This document shows, one piece after another, positions 26,897 to 35,746 of a stretch of 42,308 bases of DNA (position 1 is the first letter of the stretch; each line of letters starts with the position of its first letter). Source of the stretch: Clostridium senegalense JC122 (GTDB taxonomy: Bacteria > Bacillota > Clostridia > Clostridiales > Clostridiaceae); contig NZ_HE611050.1 of NCBI RefSeq assembly GCF_000285575.1, positions 1,063,999 to 1,106,306 of the forward strand, in the 5' to 3' direction. The notes under the pieces were generated by a model. It did no database searches. It saw only the letters and a program-made list of their open reading frames with translations, and was not told the DNA's origin. The position numbers and the translations under genes are program-made.

Positions 26897-27562
26897 TTAT
26901 TTTATAAATGCTAATTTCCCAGATTTTAATCCCCAAATCTCATCAACGTAAGTACATACTTTTTTAGAATGAGTTACTATAATAACACATTTATTTTGCT
27001 GATGGGATAATGATACTAAAATGTCCATAATTTTTTCTTCTGTCTCACTATCTAGGTTTCCTGTTGGTTCATCTGCAATTATTATATCTGGATTATGTGC
27101 AAGTGCTCTAGCTATTCCTATACGTTGTTGCTCCCCACCGGATAAATTTAAAATTTTTCTATTAGCTATATCAATGTCAATTCCTACATCTTTCAATAAA
27201 TTATATACATAATTATTTTTATTTTTTTCCTTAACATTACTTATATTCATAGATAGTAATATATTTTCTTTAGCAGTTGCATTTAAAAGCAAGTTATATC
27301 CTTGAAATATTACGCCTATATCCTTTGCTCTATACAAATCTCTATCTATTTTCTTTAAACTTTCACCATTATATAATACTTCGCCTGTTTTACAGGTATC
27401 AAGTCCTGATATTAAAGATAACAAAGTACTTTTCCCTGCTCCAGATTTTCCAACTATACCATAAACTTTTCCTTTTTCAAAATTTATATTTATATTACTA
27501 AAAACATCTTTTTTTCCACCTTCATATATATAACTTACATCTTTCAAACTTAATAAATTCAT
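26897..27562 (-). CDS. MacB/LolD-type ABC transporter ATP-binding protein
   Basis: 221 residues. Walker A GKSGAGKST, signature LSGGEQQR, Walker B IIIADEPTGNLD and the switch His of VTHSK are all intact. The DEPTGNLDSET segment is typical of the MacB/LolD/FtsE group, which couples to FtsX-type permeases. The ATG at 27562 has AAAGGAAT upstream and lies 4 bases after the permease stop, so the two form one operon and one complex. A decayed copy lies at 29354-30018. Confidence 0.9.
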   Translation of the reverse strand: MNLLSLKDVSYIYEGGKKDVFSNININFEKGKVYGIVGKSGAGKSTLLSLISGLDTCKTGEVLYNGESLKKIDRDLYRAKDIGVIFQGYNLLLNATAKENILLSMNISNVKEKNKNNYVYNLLKDVGIDIDIANRKILNLSGGEQQRIGIARALAHNPDIIIADEPTGNLDSETEEKIMDILVSLSHQQNKCVIIVTHSKKVCTYVDEIWGLKSGKLAFIK

Positions 27563-27566
27563 ATTT

Positions 27567-28982
27567 CTAATTCCTTTCTGATAATATTTTTCTTGGTTCA
27601 TATCTCATTATATATAAAATACCTATACTAATAGATACTACTCCAAGTAATAAGGCTATTAATGTGATTCCTAAAATAGCTTCACTACTTAAAAATACAT
27701 CTAATTTTTCTATTGGTGGTGCAGAATTTGTTGCCCCCATAGCTACCGATACCATTCCTTGAGAAACTTCTTTTTGAGCATCTAACTGTCCTTGTAGCAG
27801 TATATTTGAAATAGGTTGTGCAGAAAATCCTCCTATGGTTAATCCTGCTATTAATGAAATTCCAATCATAAATAATGTTTCAAATATTAACCCCAAAGCT
27901 ACTTTTCCTTTTTTCATTCCCATAGCTCTCAAAACTCCAATTTCATATTTTCTTTCACGAATGCTTAAAATTGAAATTAAAATTAATATACTACCACCAA
28001 AACCTAAAACTAAAAACATGAAAATACTAGAAACCTTTTTTAAACCTTCTATAGGTTTAACAATATTATTATACGTAGTAGCATCTGTCGATACTTCAAG
28101 TGTGTCACTTAACCCTTTTTTATGTGCCTCCTCATTAAATGCATCTAATAAATCTGGGTTTTTCAAATAATATTGTGCATCTAAGTTAATTAAATCTTTA
28201 TCTTTTTTTACTTTATTGTTATATGATTTTAAAGTATCATATGTTGTAATAATCTCATTTTTTCTATTCATCATAGGATGCTTAAATCCATAATTTTCAG
28301 ATTTTGTTCCATCATAATATATTCCTGAAATAGTTAATTCTAATGGCTCAAAGTTATCTGGATCATCAGGGTTTTTAACCTTAAATTTATCTCCAACCTT
28401 TAAATTATTTAATTTTGCAAAATCTTCACTTATCATAACTTCGCCATTTTTTTCTGGCATTTTTCCATCAGTAATTTTTCTTGTACCATTATTAAATTCT
28501 TCTATACCAGCTTTATTAAGTCCACCTAAAATATTTAAATAACCATCTTTAGCGTTTTCCGATCTTTTAGTTCCTCCCATTGTAACAAAATTACCTGAGT
28601 TACCCTCATCTTTCCTTTTTTCAACTTCATCCTGATCTAATGCTTTAATCTTCTCACTATAACCTATATAAGAAGAACTAAATATTGTTTCTTTAAGATG
28701 CTCAGACTGTGAAAGTTTTTCTTTAAGATCATTTGAAGGGCTATCATTAAGACTTTCCATATCACCATTTTTCATTTTTTCTTGCATTTTTTCTTGATTT
28801 GGTTGAATAAATACTTCTGATCCAAACTTGTTTTTATAACCATTTATCATCTCATTGGAAGCTGTGTTTATTATAACTGAAATAGCTGTACAGGACAGTA
28901 TTGCTATAGTTATTATTCCAATCAAGAGATTTCTTCCTTTATTTCTTGTTAAATTCTTTATAGCATTCTTTAAAACATACAT
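27567..28982 (-). CDS. FtsX-like/MacB-type ABC permease
   Basis: 471 residues. One N-terminal helix (NLLIGIITIAILSCTAISVII), a large extracellular domain (about 40-300), then three helices (VSSIFMFLVLGFGGSILILI, a second carrying FETLFMIGISLIAGL, and a last at the C-terminus) and ending RYEPRKILSERN. This is the MacB/FtsX layout, which transmits force across the membrane and exports or shields against peptides or lipids without a true channel. The nearby two-component system and lipoprotein fit an envelope-stress or antimicrobial-peptide response, which is an inference. First gene of the operon. Confidence 0.88.
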   Translation of the reverse strand: MYVLKNAIKNLTRNKGRNLLIGIITIAILSCTAISVIINTASNEMINGYKNKFGSEVFIQPNQEKMQEKMKNGDMESLNDSPSNDLKEKLSQSEHLKETIFSSSYIGYSEKIKALDQDEVEKRKDEGNSGNFVTMGGTKRSENAKDGYLNILGGLNKAGIEEFNNGTRKITDGKMPEKNGEVMISEDFAKLNNLKVGDKFKVKNPDDPDNFEPLELTISGIYYDGTKSENYGFKHPMMNRKNEIITTYDTLKSYNNKVKKDKDLINLDAQYYLKNPDLLDAFNEEAHKKGLSDTLEVSTDATTYNNIVKPIEGLKKVSSIFMFLVLGFGGSILILISILSIRERKYEIGVLRAMGMKKGKVALGLIFETLFMIGISLIAGLTIGGFSAQPISNILLQGQLDAQKEVSQGMVSVAMGATNSAPPIEKLDVFLSSEAILGITLIALLLGVVSISIGILYIMRYEPRKILSERN

Positions 28983-29011
28983 TTTGAACTCTCCTTTTCT
29001 AAACTTTGATT

Positions 29012-29046
29012 GTAAACAAAGTATACCAAACTGATTGTTTACTCAA
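29012..29046 (-). promoter_or_regulatory. Promoter with perfect 8-bp dyad upstream of the ABC operon
   Basis: GTAAACAA (29012-29019) and TTGTTTAC (29035-29042) are an exact inverted repeat 15 bases apart. On the minus strand TTGAGT (29046-29041) and TATACT (29025-29020) overlap it, so a dimeric regulator bound here would control the operon 30 bases downstream. The 15-base spacer is short, so the -35 may be weak and need an activator. Nothing else was seen in 28983-29353 apart from the hairpin at 29231. Confidence 0.6.
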
Positions 29047-29230
29047 TGTTAACTTAATTGCTTATTATAGAGTTTCAAATTGAACTTATAATTTATTCAC
29101 TTATCAAATAAGAAAATTTAAGATTAATATTTTTCTTCTAGTTAACAACTTTCTTTAATTAAATGAAGTTATACTTATTGTTATCCCTTTAGAAAAAACA
29201 AATACAACTAAAGTAACTGCAAATTACGAA

Positions 29231-29263
29231 AAAGGATAGTCTATAAAATTTAAACTACCCTTG
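29231..29263 (-). terminator. Terminator downstream of the decayed ABC copy
   Basis: On the minus strand AAGGGTAGT (29262-29254) pairs, one mismatch, with ACTATCCTT (29240-29232), followed by TTTTTC. Confidence 0.6.
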
Positions 29264-29353
29264 ATTTTCTTATTTAATTACAAGCTTATTACATTTATTC
29301 TTATAAATTTTTAATCCTTTTATCTTTTTATTCTTTATAAAGTAAATATTAAT

Positions 29354-30018
29354 TTATTTTATAAACAATAGCTTTCCAGACTTTAATCCCCAAACTTCAT
29401 CAACAAACATGCATACCTTCTTGGAATCAGTGACTATAATAACACACTTATTACGTTGATGAGCTAATGATATTAAAATATTCATAATTTTTTCTTCTGT
29501 ATCACTATCTAGGTTCCCTGTTGGTTCATCTGCAATTATTATATCTGGATTATTTGCTAACGCCCTAGCTATACTTACACATTGTTGTTCCCCACCAGGT
29601 AAGTTGAAAATTTTTTTATTAGCTGTATAAATATCAATTCCTACATCTTCTAATAAATTATATACATAATTATTTTTATTTTTTTCTTAATATTGCTTAT
29701 ATTCATGGATAATAATATATTTTCTTTAGCAGTTGCATTTAAAAGTAAATTATGACTTTGAAAGATTACTCCTATATCTTTTGCTCTATATAATTCTTTA
29801 TCTATTTTCTTTAAGCTTTTACCATTATATGATACTTCACCTGTTTTACAGGTATCAATTCCTGACATTAAAGATACCAAAGTACTTTTTCCTTCTCCAG
29901 ATTTTCCAACTATACCATAAACTCTTCCTTTTTTGAAATTTATATTTATATTACTAAAAACATAATTTTTTTCACCTTCATATATATAACTTACATCTTT
30001 TAAACTCAATAAACTCAT
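29354..30018 (-). pseudogene. Decayed duplicate of the MacB-like ATP-binding protein, frameshifted
   Basis: It is a near copy of the ATPase at 26897-27562: both begin with SLKDVSYIYEG and share NATAKENILLSMNIS. The first frame (30018-29650) has an intact Walker A (GKSGEGKST) and then shifts; adding one base to the T7 run at 29679-29685 resumes NNYVYNLLEDVGIDI to the stop at 29354 (221 residues, same as the parent). The signature has decayed from LSGGEQQR to LPGGEQQC and the switch His of VTHSK became Asp (VTDSK), so it would be inactive even if the frame were repaired. It has no permease partner except a remnant. Confidence 0.85.
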
Positions 30019-30230
30019 ATTGATAATTCCTTTCTAATAATCTTTTCTTGATTCATATTTCATTATATATATAATTCCTATACCAATAGATATTACTCAA
30101 AATAACAGACTATTAATTTTAAAAATAATTTCACTAATTAGAAATACATCTAACTTTTTCTACTGGTGGTGACTAACTTATTATCTTCATAGCTGCCAAC
30201 ATCATTGCTTTTAGAACCTATTTTTAATCA
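30019..30230 (-). pseudogene. Remnant of the FtsX-like permease C-terminus
   Basis: About 60 codons resemble the end of the permease at 27567: YIMKYESRK here against YIMRYEPRK there, preceded by a matching helix and the TCTAACTTTTTCTACTGGTG segment. Stops and shifts interrupt it, and everything upstream of the last helix is gone. Together with the ATPase copy it shows that the end of the permease gene and the ATPase gene were duplicated as one block and then decayed. Confidence 0.7.
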
Positions 30231-30249
30231 TTTCTACAAATTTTTCAAT

Positions 30250-31419
30250 TTATCTCTTTTTAATTTCTTTACATTCAGAAAAAGATAAATAAAAGCAAGA
30301 TCCTTTATTTATTTCACTATCTACCATTATAACTCCATCACATAAATCACATACATGGGATACTAAACTTAATCCAATTCCATATCCATCTTTATTTAAT
30401 TCATTAATTCTGTATTTATTATCAAATATCTTTTCTACAAAATTCTTATCCATTCCTATACCATTATCTTTTACAGTAACAATAATGCTATTGTTCTTAT
30501 TCTTTACAGATACTTTTATAGGTTTTCCTTCTCCATATTTTACTGCATTATCAATCAAGTTGCTTATTGCACGATATATCCATCTTTCCTTTGCTAAAAT
30601 TTCAGTATTACTTTCATCGTTAAAATCAAAATCAATATATTGGTATGTTTTTTTATATGTATCACAAATTCTTGCACATATTAATGCAACATCTACTTTC
30701 GTCATACCACTATCAACCTTTAAGTCACTCAAAGTTAAAACATCATCAATACTATCTGTAAGATTATCCATAAATTTAAGATATTCTTCATTTCCATCAA
30801 TCTCTATTTTAGTTCTTAATATAGCTATAGCATTTTTTTGCTCATGAGATAGATACGAATTTAATCTTTTATACTCATCTAAATTTTGTTTAAATTTATC
30901 TTCTATATTTTCATATGCTATCCCAAAAGCCCTGCTTACCAAAGCTGGATCAAAATCATTCTCTGGCATATTAAGCTTTTTTATAATATTTTCAATTTCT
31001 CTATCATGAATTTTACTTAAAATTATCCATAATAAAAAAGATGCTACAATAAAAATAGAAAAAAACATTAAAATAGTACTTATTATATCTTCCAATCCAC
31101 TTTTTACATATACCTTTCCAATTTGAGCAACATTAGTAACTAATTCTTCTGATACCATAACTGCTTTTTCATCATAGTTATCTCCATATAAATCCATACT
31201 ACTTTGTAATATTTCTTTGTACGGTATTCTATAATAATTATCTTTACTTAATTCTATACTAGAATTAAAAGCTAATACTTTAATATTTTTCATACTTGTA
31301 TTATTTTCTAAATTATTAAAACTGTTTTTCACTCCATAAATTCCATAAACAAAAACTAATGTTAATATTAATGAATATACAATTATAACTAACCCACTTT
31401 TTAAATTTACTCTACGCAT
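30250..31419 (-). CDS. Sensor histidine kinase
   Basis: 389 residues. Two membrane helices (about 9-30 and 112-134) enclose an ~80-residue extracellular sensor. The H box SYLSHEQKNAIAILR has His192, followed by Glu. The ATPase domain has the N box NLIDNAVKYGEG, DNGIGM and GYGIGLSLV. It would autophosphorylate at His192 and pass phosphate to the regulator encoded just upstream (the genes overlap by 13 bases). The nearby ABC operon, its dyad promoter and the divergent lipoprotein are plausible targets. Confidence 0.9.
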   Translation of the reverse strand: MRRVNLKSGLVIIVYSLILTLVFVYGIYGVKNSFNNLENNTSMKNIKVLAFNSSIELSKDNYYRIPYKEILQSSMDLYGDNYDEKAVMVSEELVTNVAQIGKVYVKSGLEDIISTILMFFSIFIVASFLLWIILSKIHDREIENIIKKLNMPENDFDPALVSRAFGIAYENIEDKFKQNLDEYKRLNSYLSHEQKNAIAILRTKIEIDGNEEYLKFMDNLTDSIDDVLTLSDLKVDSGMTKVDVALICARICDTYKKTYQYIDFDFNDESNTEILAKERWIYRAISNLIDNAVKYGEGKPIKVSVKNKNNSIIVTVKDNGIGMDKNFVEKIFDNKYRINELNKDGYGIGLSLVSHVCDLCDGVIMVDSEINKGSCFYLSFSECKEIKKR

Positions 31420-32078
31420 AAAACATATCCCTTTCCTCTAATATTAACTAAAACATCTTTCCCATATGCATTATTTAATTTCTTTTTAAGCCTTGCAATA
31501 TGTACTCTTAACACAGATGAAAAAGGATCGAAACTTTCATCATATATATGCTCTGCTATTTCTTCACTTGATACAATAGCTGGATTCCTATAACAAATAT
31601 ATTCTAAAATATCAAATTCTTTAATTGCTAAAATAACAGGTTTATTTTTTATTTCAACGGTTCTAGTGATCGGATTAAGTTTAAGTTCTCCTATATTTAT
31701 AATAGGATTAGTTCTACCATGAAATCTTCTAATTACAGCTTGAATTCTAGCTCTTAACTCTAATAATTGAAAAGGTTTTGTTATATAATCATCCGCTCCA
31801 GTATCTAACCCTAACGCTAACTGTGATGTTTCATCTCTTGCAGTAATTATAATTACCGGAGTACTAACCATTGTTTTACGTAAATATCTTAATATTTCTA
31901 ATCCATCTATATCCGGTAAATTTAAATCTAAAAGTATTGCATCATATTCATTTACACTAGCTTTTTCTTCACCATCTTCTCCAGTGTTAGAAACATCAAT
32001 TATAAATCCCATTTTTTCAAGACCAATTTTCATAGAATTAGCTAATTCTATATTATCTTCTATAATTAATAAACGCAT
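31407..32078 (-). CDS. OmpR-family response regulator
   Basis: 223 residues. The receiver (1-~118) has the acidic pocket IIEDN, phosphorylated Asp51 (ILLDLNLPDIDG) and Lys in ITKPFQ. The C-terminal winged helix (about 125-223) is complete (LRVHIARLKKKLN, then VRGKGYVL-like VNIRGKGYVLCVE). It binds DNA as a dimer after phosphorylation by the kinase encoded next. A possible autoregulatory dyad, TTTATCT and AGATAAA, lies at 32130-32149 upstream of its start. Confidence 0.92.
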   Translation of the reverse strand: MRLLIIEDNIELANSMKIGLEKMGFIIDVSNTGEDGEEKASVNEYDAILLDLNLPDIDGLEILRYLRKTMVSTPVIIITARDETSQLALGLDTGADDYITKPFQLLELRARIQAVIRRFHGRTNPIINIGELKLNPITRTVEIKNKPVILAIKEFDILEYICYRNPAIVSSEEIAEHIYDESFDPFSSVLRVHIARLKKKLNNAYGKDVLVNIRGKGYVLCVE

Positions 32079-32402
32079 ATTTTATTTCTCCTTATACCTT
32101 CTTTAATTTTTAAATGTTATATATTAGAATTTATCTCTTTATAGATAAAAAAGTTATAATCATAAAATTATATCATAACTAATGTTTATCGAAAGTTAAC
32201 TTCCTATTCACTATTGCATTCAATTAATATAATTATTTTTTAAAGTATATATAAATATTCATAGTAACGATTTTATATATAATTAGTAAATTTTTATTTT
32301 TACTTTTTTAATATTTTGTTTATTTTATTCATATTTTATTAATTAACTTTAAATAAAATATTGTATATATCATTTGAAATATTCTTAATTAACATTTTTT
32401 TA
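32079..32402. other. Intergenic region between response regulator and lipoprotein genes
   Basis: No gene was seen. Besides the TTTATCT/AGATAAA dyad at 32130-32149 next to the response regulator, the DNA is featureless AT-rich sequence carrying divergent control regions. Confidence 0.4.
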
Positions 32403-32433
32403 ACATTGAAAAAAATTTTGTCAATGTTATAAT
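32403..32433 (+). promoter_or_regulatory. Promoter with dyad upstream of the lipoprotein gene
   Basis: TTGAAA (32406-32411) and a perfect TATAAT (32428-32433) are 16 bases apart. ACATTGA (32403-32409) and TCAATGT (32421-32427) form an exact inverted repeat over the -35 and spacer, so a repressor could block it. Confidence 0.65.
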
Positions 32434-32489
32434 ATATTTGAATTTATGTAAAGGAAGTACTATACATTAAATTATAGAGGGGGAAAATT

Positions 32490-33212
32490 ATGAAAACAAA
32501 AAAATTAGCATTAACTCTAGTTCTATCTACAAGTATCCTATTTGGAGCAGTAGGTTGTTCAAAACCTACTGAAAACTCCAATAAATCCAAACAAGAATCA
32601 GCTACACAAGACATTTCTAAAAATTCCACAGATGATAAAAAATCTACAACAAAAGAAGATAGCGATAATTCTAAAAAAGATGGAGACGACTCTTCATCTA
32701 AGGAAAAAGCTTCAAGTAATTCGAAATTAGGTGATACATATACAGGGAAAAAAAATATACAAGATTTAAAGCAATATGATAAAATATGTGATGATTTTAA
32801 TAAAATACCTTATGTAAAAGGTGAGTATAAAGAACTAGAATTTGCTCTTGATTTATTAACGTCATATTTCAATGGGGATGCTACTGCTTATGACTATATG
32901 GTAAGTACTGAATATAATTCTAGCACTGGTGAAAATGATTTAGTACCTATAAATGATAAAGATAAGAAAAATCTAGAAAAAGCTTTAGCAACTACAAAAA
33001 TCCAACTTGAACTAAAAGATGGACAAGGTATAAATATAGAACCTGCTAAAGCTGAATTTATAGGTCCTGACTTATCAACAAAAACAGGAGTTTCATTTTC
33101 TTTAAAAATAAACTTATATCCAGAAGGAAATAGTGAAGGTTATTGGAATACAGTTGGAGTATCTGTCTTTGAAAAAGATGGTAAACTTACTGGCCATATA
33201 TCCGGTCTGTAG
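32490..33212 (+). CDS. Secreted lipoprotein of unknown function
   Basis: 240 residues. A signal peptide (MKTKKLALTLVLSTSILFG) ends in the lipobox GAVGC, with lipid-bearing Cys23. Then follows a ~60-residue Ser/Lys/Asp linker (SDNSKKDGDDSSSKEK), and a folded domain from about 85 to 240 with no motif I recognise. It should be anchored on the outer face of the membrane. AGAGGGGG precedes the ATG. Its place next to the two-component system suggests coregulation, which is not shown. Confidence 0.8.
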   Translation: MKTKKLALTLVLSTSILFGAVGCSKPTENSNKSKQESATQDISKNSTDDKKSTTKEDSDNSKKDGDDSSSKEKASSNSKLGDTYTGKKNIQDLKQYDKICDDFNKIPYVKGEYKELEFALDLLTSYFNGDATAYDYMVSTEYNSSTGENDLVPINDKDKKNLEKALATTKIQLELKDGQGINIEPAKAEFIGPDLSTKTGVSFSLKINLYPEGNSEGYWNTVGVSVFEKDGKLTGHISGL

Positions 33213-33293
33213 ATAACTTATTTACATACTGAATATGCATTTTGTAAGTATATAATTTAATATCATAAATTTCCCAAATAATAGATTGTAAAA

Positions 33294-33336
33294 AAGACTA
33301 TATAAGAATTTTATATTTAATCTCTTATATAGTCTT
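33294..33336. terminator. Bidirectional terminator between lipoprotein and cupin genes
   Basis: AAGACTATATAAGA pairs exactly with TCTTATATAGTCTT around a 15-base loop, between convergent ends at 33212 and 33355. Confidence 0.85.
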
Positions 33337-33354
33337 AATACACTTTTATAAATT

Positions 33355-33690
33355 TTATGATTTTACTAATATATTAAATAACTTTACATCTGTTAATGCT
33401 TCTATTCCATAATTTATTTCAGATTCCATGGCTATTATATCACCTGTATTTATTATAACTTCATCATTTTCTTTATATAAAATTTTAGCACTACCTTCAA
33501 TCATCACAAATAATGTTTCCATATTATAGTACTCTTTATCAATACTTTCACCTTTTGCAAAAGAGAAAAAACGTATCTCTGTATTGTCATTATCTATTAA
33601 TGCTTTACTTGCTATTTTATTTCCTGTATGTTTTATCATGTCAGTCATAGCTACAGCTTCAAATGGTTTTATATTTCTTAAATATTTCAT
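33355..33690 (-). CDS. Small cupin-domain protein
   Basis: 111 residues, one conserved cupin barrel: IRFFSFAKGESIDKEYYNMETLFVMIEGSAKI corresponds to motif 1 with most His ligands replaced, and VIINTGDIIAMESEINYGIEAL to motif 2. The metal site therefore looks incomplete (Tyr, Glu and Asn in place of the usual His set), suggesting a ligand-binding rather than an enzymatic role. It starts 3 bases after the stop of the second cupin gene, so both are translated from one message. Confidence 0.8.
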   Translation of the reverse strand: MKYLRNIKPFEAVAMTDMIKHTGNKIASKALIDNDNTEIRFFSFAKGESIDKEYYNMETLFVMIEGSAKILYKENDEVIINTGDIIAMESEINYGIEALTDVKLFNILVKS

Positions 33691-33693
33691 TTT

Positions 33694-34101
33694 TTAATCC
33701 TCCTTAACAACTACTAAAAGCATTTTCATATCCTCTTTAGCTGTTACTTGATGTTGAATATTTGCTGGCATAACCACCATTTGTCCCTTAGTAGCTTCCA
33801 TTATTTCATCACCTATTTTTACTGTAGCTACTCCATGATGTATATATATTAATGCATCACCTTTAGCTGCATGAGGACCTACACCTTCTCCTTTACCAAA
33901 AGCTAATGCTGTTATACCAACACCTTTTTTTTGTGCCATAGTTACAGTTTCTATTTGTCCTTCATTACAACTTACTAAACTATCAAAATCTATACTTTTA
34001 GCTTTCTCAACATTTTTTATTAATTCTTGCATTTTTCCTATCTCCTTTACATTTTTATTAATATCTATTTTCTTTAAGTTTTTTAATTCATATTTAGTCA
34101 T
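33694..34101 (-). CDS. Cupin-domain protein
   Basis: 135 residues. The barrel has [22 protein letters not shown] and [16 protein letters not shown], retaining His residues of both cupin motifs, so metal binding is plausible. Pairs of such small cupins occur next to Crp/Fnr regulators in Clostridia, often linked to redox or nitrosative stress; here one lies divergently at 34438. The substrate is unknown. Confidence 0.82.
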   Translation of the reverse strand: MTKYELKNLKKIDINKNVKEIGKMQELIKNVEKAKSIDFDSLVSCNEGQIETVTMAQKKGVGITALAFGKGEGVGPHAAKGDALIYIHHGVATVKIGDEIMEATKGQMVVMPANIQHQVTAKEDMKMLLVVVKED

Positions 34102-34437
34102 ATTAATACCTTCTTTCTAAAAACTACATTTAGTTTTAATAAATTATTTGTTAAAAACTGATTTATAAATTCCTATAGAATTTTTTGAAAATTTCACAGA
34201 TTATCATTTTAAATTTTTTATTATTACTTTTAGTAATATAATTTTAGAACTTTCAAGTTAACTTTACATCTATAATTGTTTTTCTATACCTTTAACAATA
34301 TTATTCTAAAAATATTTGCATATACTAAATTTAAATATTTTTTACTTGTATCTTTTGATAACATTATAGATAATATACTTAAAATGAAATAGACACTTAT
34401 GTTTCTTTTTGTAAAATAGTTTTAAAAGGGAGATAAT
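34102..34437. other. Divergent control region between cupin and Crp/Fnr genes
   Basis: No gene was seen. TTGTAT near 34348 and GATAAT about 17 bases later may form the regulator's promoter. No convincing Crp-type palindrome was found. AAAAGGGAG at about 34425-34433 is the ribosome site of the regulator. Confidence 0.4.
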
Positions 34438-35093
34438 ATGTACTTAAATGAATTGATTAAACACAAATTTTTTACTGATTTTTCAATTAACCAATTAAAA
34501 CATTATATAGACTCAAATTTAATAACTTTTAAACAATATAAAAAAGGTCACATACTACATAGCGAATGTGAACCATGTTTTAATTTAGATATTATTATAT
34601 CAGGAAATCTTAACTGTTATGATTTATGTGAGGATGGAAATGCTTTAACAATGCTTAATTTCCACAAAGACGATATTATAGGTGGAAATTTATTATTTTC
34701 AGATCGAACCTTTTATCCCCTTAATATTCATTGTAAAACTGATTGTTTAATAGCACACTTAAGCAAAGAAGTAGTTTCTAAACTCCTTATTGAAAATAAT
34801 ACTTTTATGATAGAATTCATAAAAGCTATTTCTAATAATTCATTAAATTTAAATAAGAAAATGATTATTTTTTCAAGAAAAAATTTAAGAGAAGGAATTA
34901 TGGAATTTCTTAAAACACAATCTAAAAAACAAAACTCTAACATAATAAAACTTCCAATTACAAAAAACAATTAGCTGATGAATTAGGTGTTCAAAGACCC
35001 TCATTATTTCGCGAACTTAAAAAAATGAAAAATGAAAAGCTTATTGATTATAATTCAAAACAAATAACTATTTTAAAAGACATATTAGATTAA
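34438..35093 (+). pseudogene. Crp/Fnr-family regulator, frameshifted in its DNA-binding domain
   Basis: The first frame (34438-34974) gives the cyclic-nucleotide-like sensor barrel (KKGHILHSECEPC, ISGNLNCYDLCEDG, NFHKDDIIGGNLLF) and the dimer helix, then stops after LPITKNN. Adding one A to the A6 run at 34962-34967 continues as ITKKQLADELGVQRPSLFREL, the complete recognition helix, to the stop at 35091 (218 residues, family-normal). Four Cys lie in and near the barrel (ECEPC, NCYDLC), which could bind a metal or haem. It probably controls the divergent cupin genes. As given, the protein could not bind DNA. Confidence 0.82.
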
Positions 35094-35116
35094 CTTTATT
35101 AATCTAATATGTCTTT
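35076..35116 (+). terminator. Terminator overlapping the Crp/Fnr stop codon
   Basis: AAAGACATATTAGATTA pairs with TAATCTAATATGTCTTT around a short loop that includes the stop codon region, then T-rich sequence. Confidence 0.75.
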
Positions 35117-35302
35117 TAAAACATAACTAAAAATTTATTATAAATTTCCAGACTTATATTTTTAATTATAATTTATTAATTTCCCCAAATTACTATTTAT
35201 AACTTTCCTATTCTATTACAAACATCTCTTAAACATACATTTTTTATAACCTGATGATATAATAGTAAATATATATAAGTAAGAATAGAAGGTGTTTTGC
35301 AA

Positions 35303-35671
35303 ATGGAAAATGATTACATTATGAAAATTATAAAAACAACATTACAAGGATTAGCTTATGTGTTAAAGGGAAAACAATCTATGGATAATAGTATTGATGA
35401 AAATAATAATACTAATAACCTTGTACTAACAGAGGAACAAGCATTACGACTAACAATTATAAAATATATAAATGAATGCAAAATTAATGAAGCTGAAAAC
35501 CTGTTATTTGAAGCTATATACTCTCACAAATCACCTGAATTTTTAGAATTGGCATTATTTTTTTACGAAGAAATTAATAAATTTTCTTTAGACAAGTTAA
35601 TTGATTGTAATTTTTCAAAAGAAGAAATTTTAGATGGTCTAAATACAGTAAAAAGAATTTATAATGTTTAA
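35303..35671 (+). CDS. DUF6483-like protein
   Basis: 122 residues, all helical. The opening MENDYIMKIIKTTLQGLAYVLKG, the central NECKINEAENLLFEAI and the end FSKEEILDGLNTVKRIYNV match the DUF6483 family of Firmicutes as I recall it; no function is known. GAAGGTG lies 8 bases upstream of ATG 35303, so an upstream TTG at 35297 is not the start. It is a single gene ending at a bidirectional terminator shared with the RiPP operon. Confidence 0.72.
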   Translation: MENDYIMKIIKTTLQGLAYVLKGKQSMDNSIDENNNTNNLVLTEEQALRLTIIKYINECKINEAENLLFEAIYSHKSPEFLELALFFYEEINKFSLDKLIDCNFSKEEILDGLNTVKRIYNV

Positions 35672-35681
35672 AGAAAATAAA

Positions 35682-35719
35682 AGGTTTAAAAACAGAATTA
35701 AGCTTCTCTTTTTAAACCT
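35682..35719. terminator. Bidirectional terminator ending the RiPP operon
   Basis: AGGTTTAAAAA pairs exactly with TTTTTAAACCT around a 16-base loop, with A-rich and T-rich flanks, between convergent ends at 35671 and 35747. Confidence 0.8.
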
Positions 35720-35746
35720 CTTTAATTATATTTACTATTTTCAAAC

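Noticed and set aside
30485-30847. 120-residue frame opposite the histidine kinase
   Set aside because: It lies wholly inside a kinase with intact motifs, and has no ribosome site or family resemblance.
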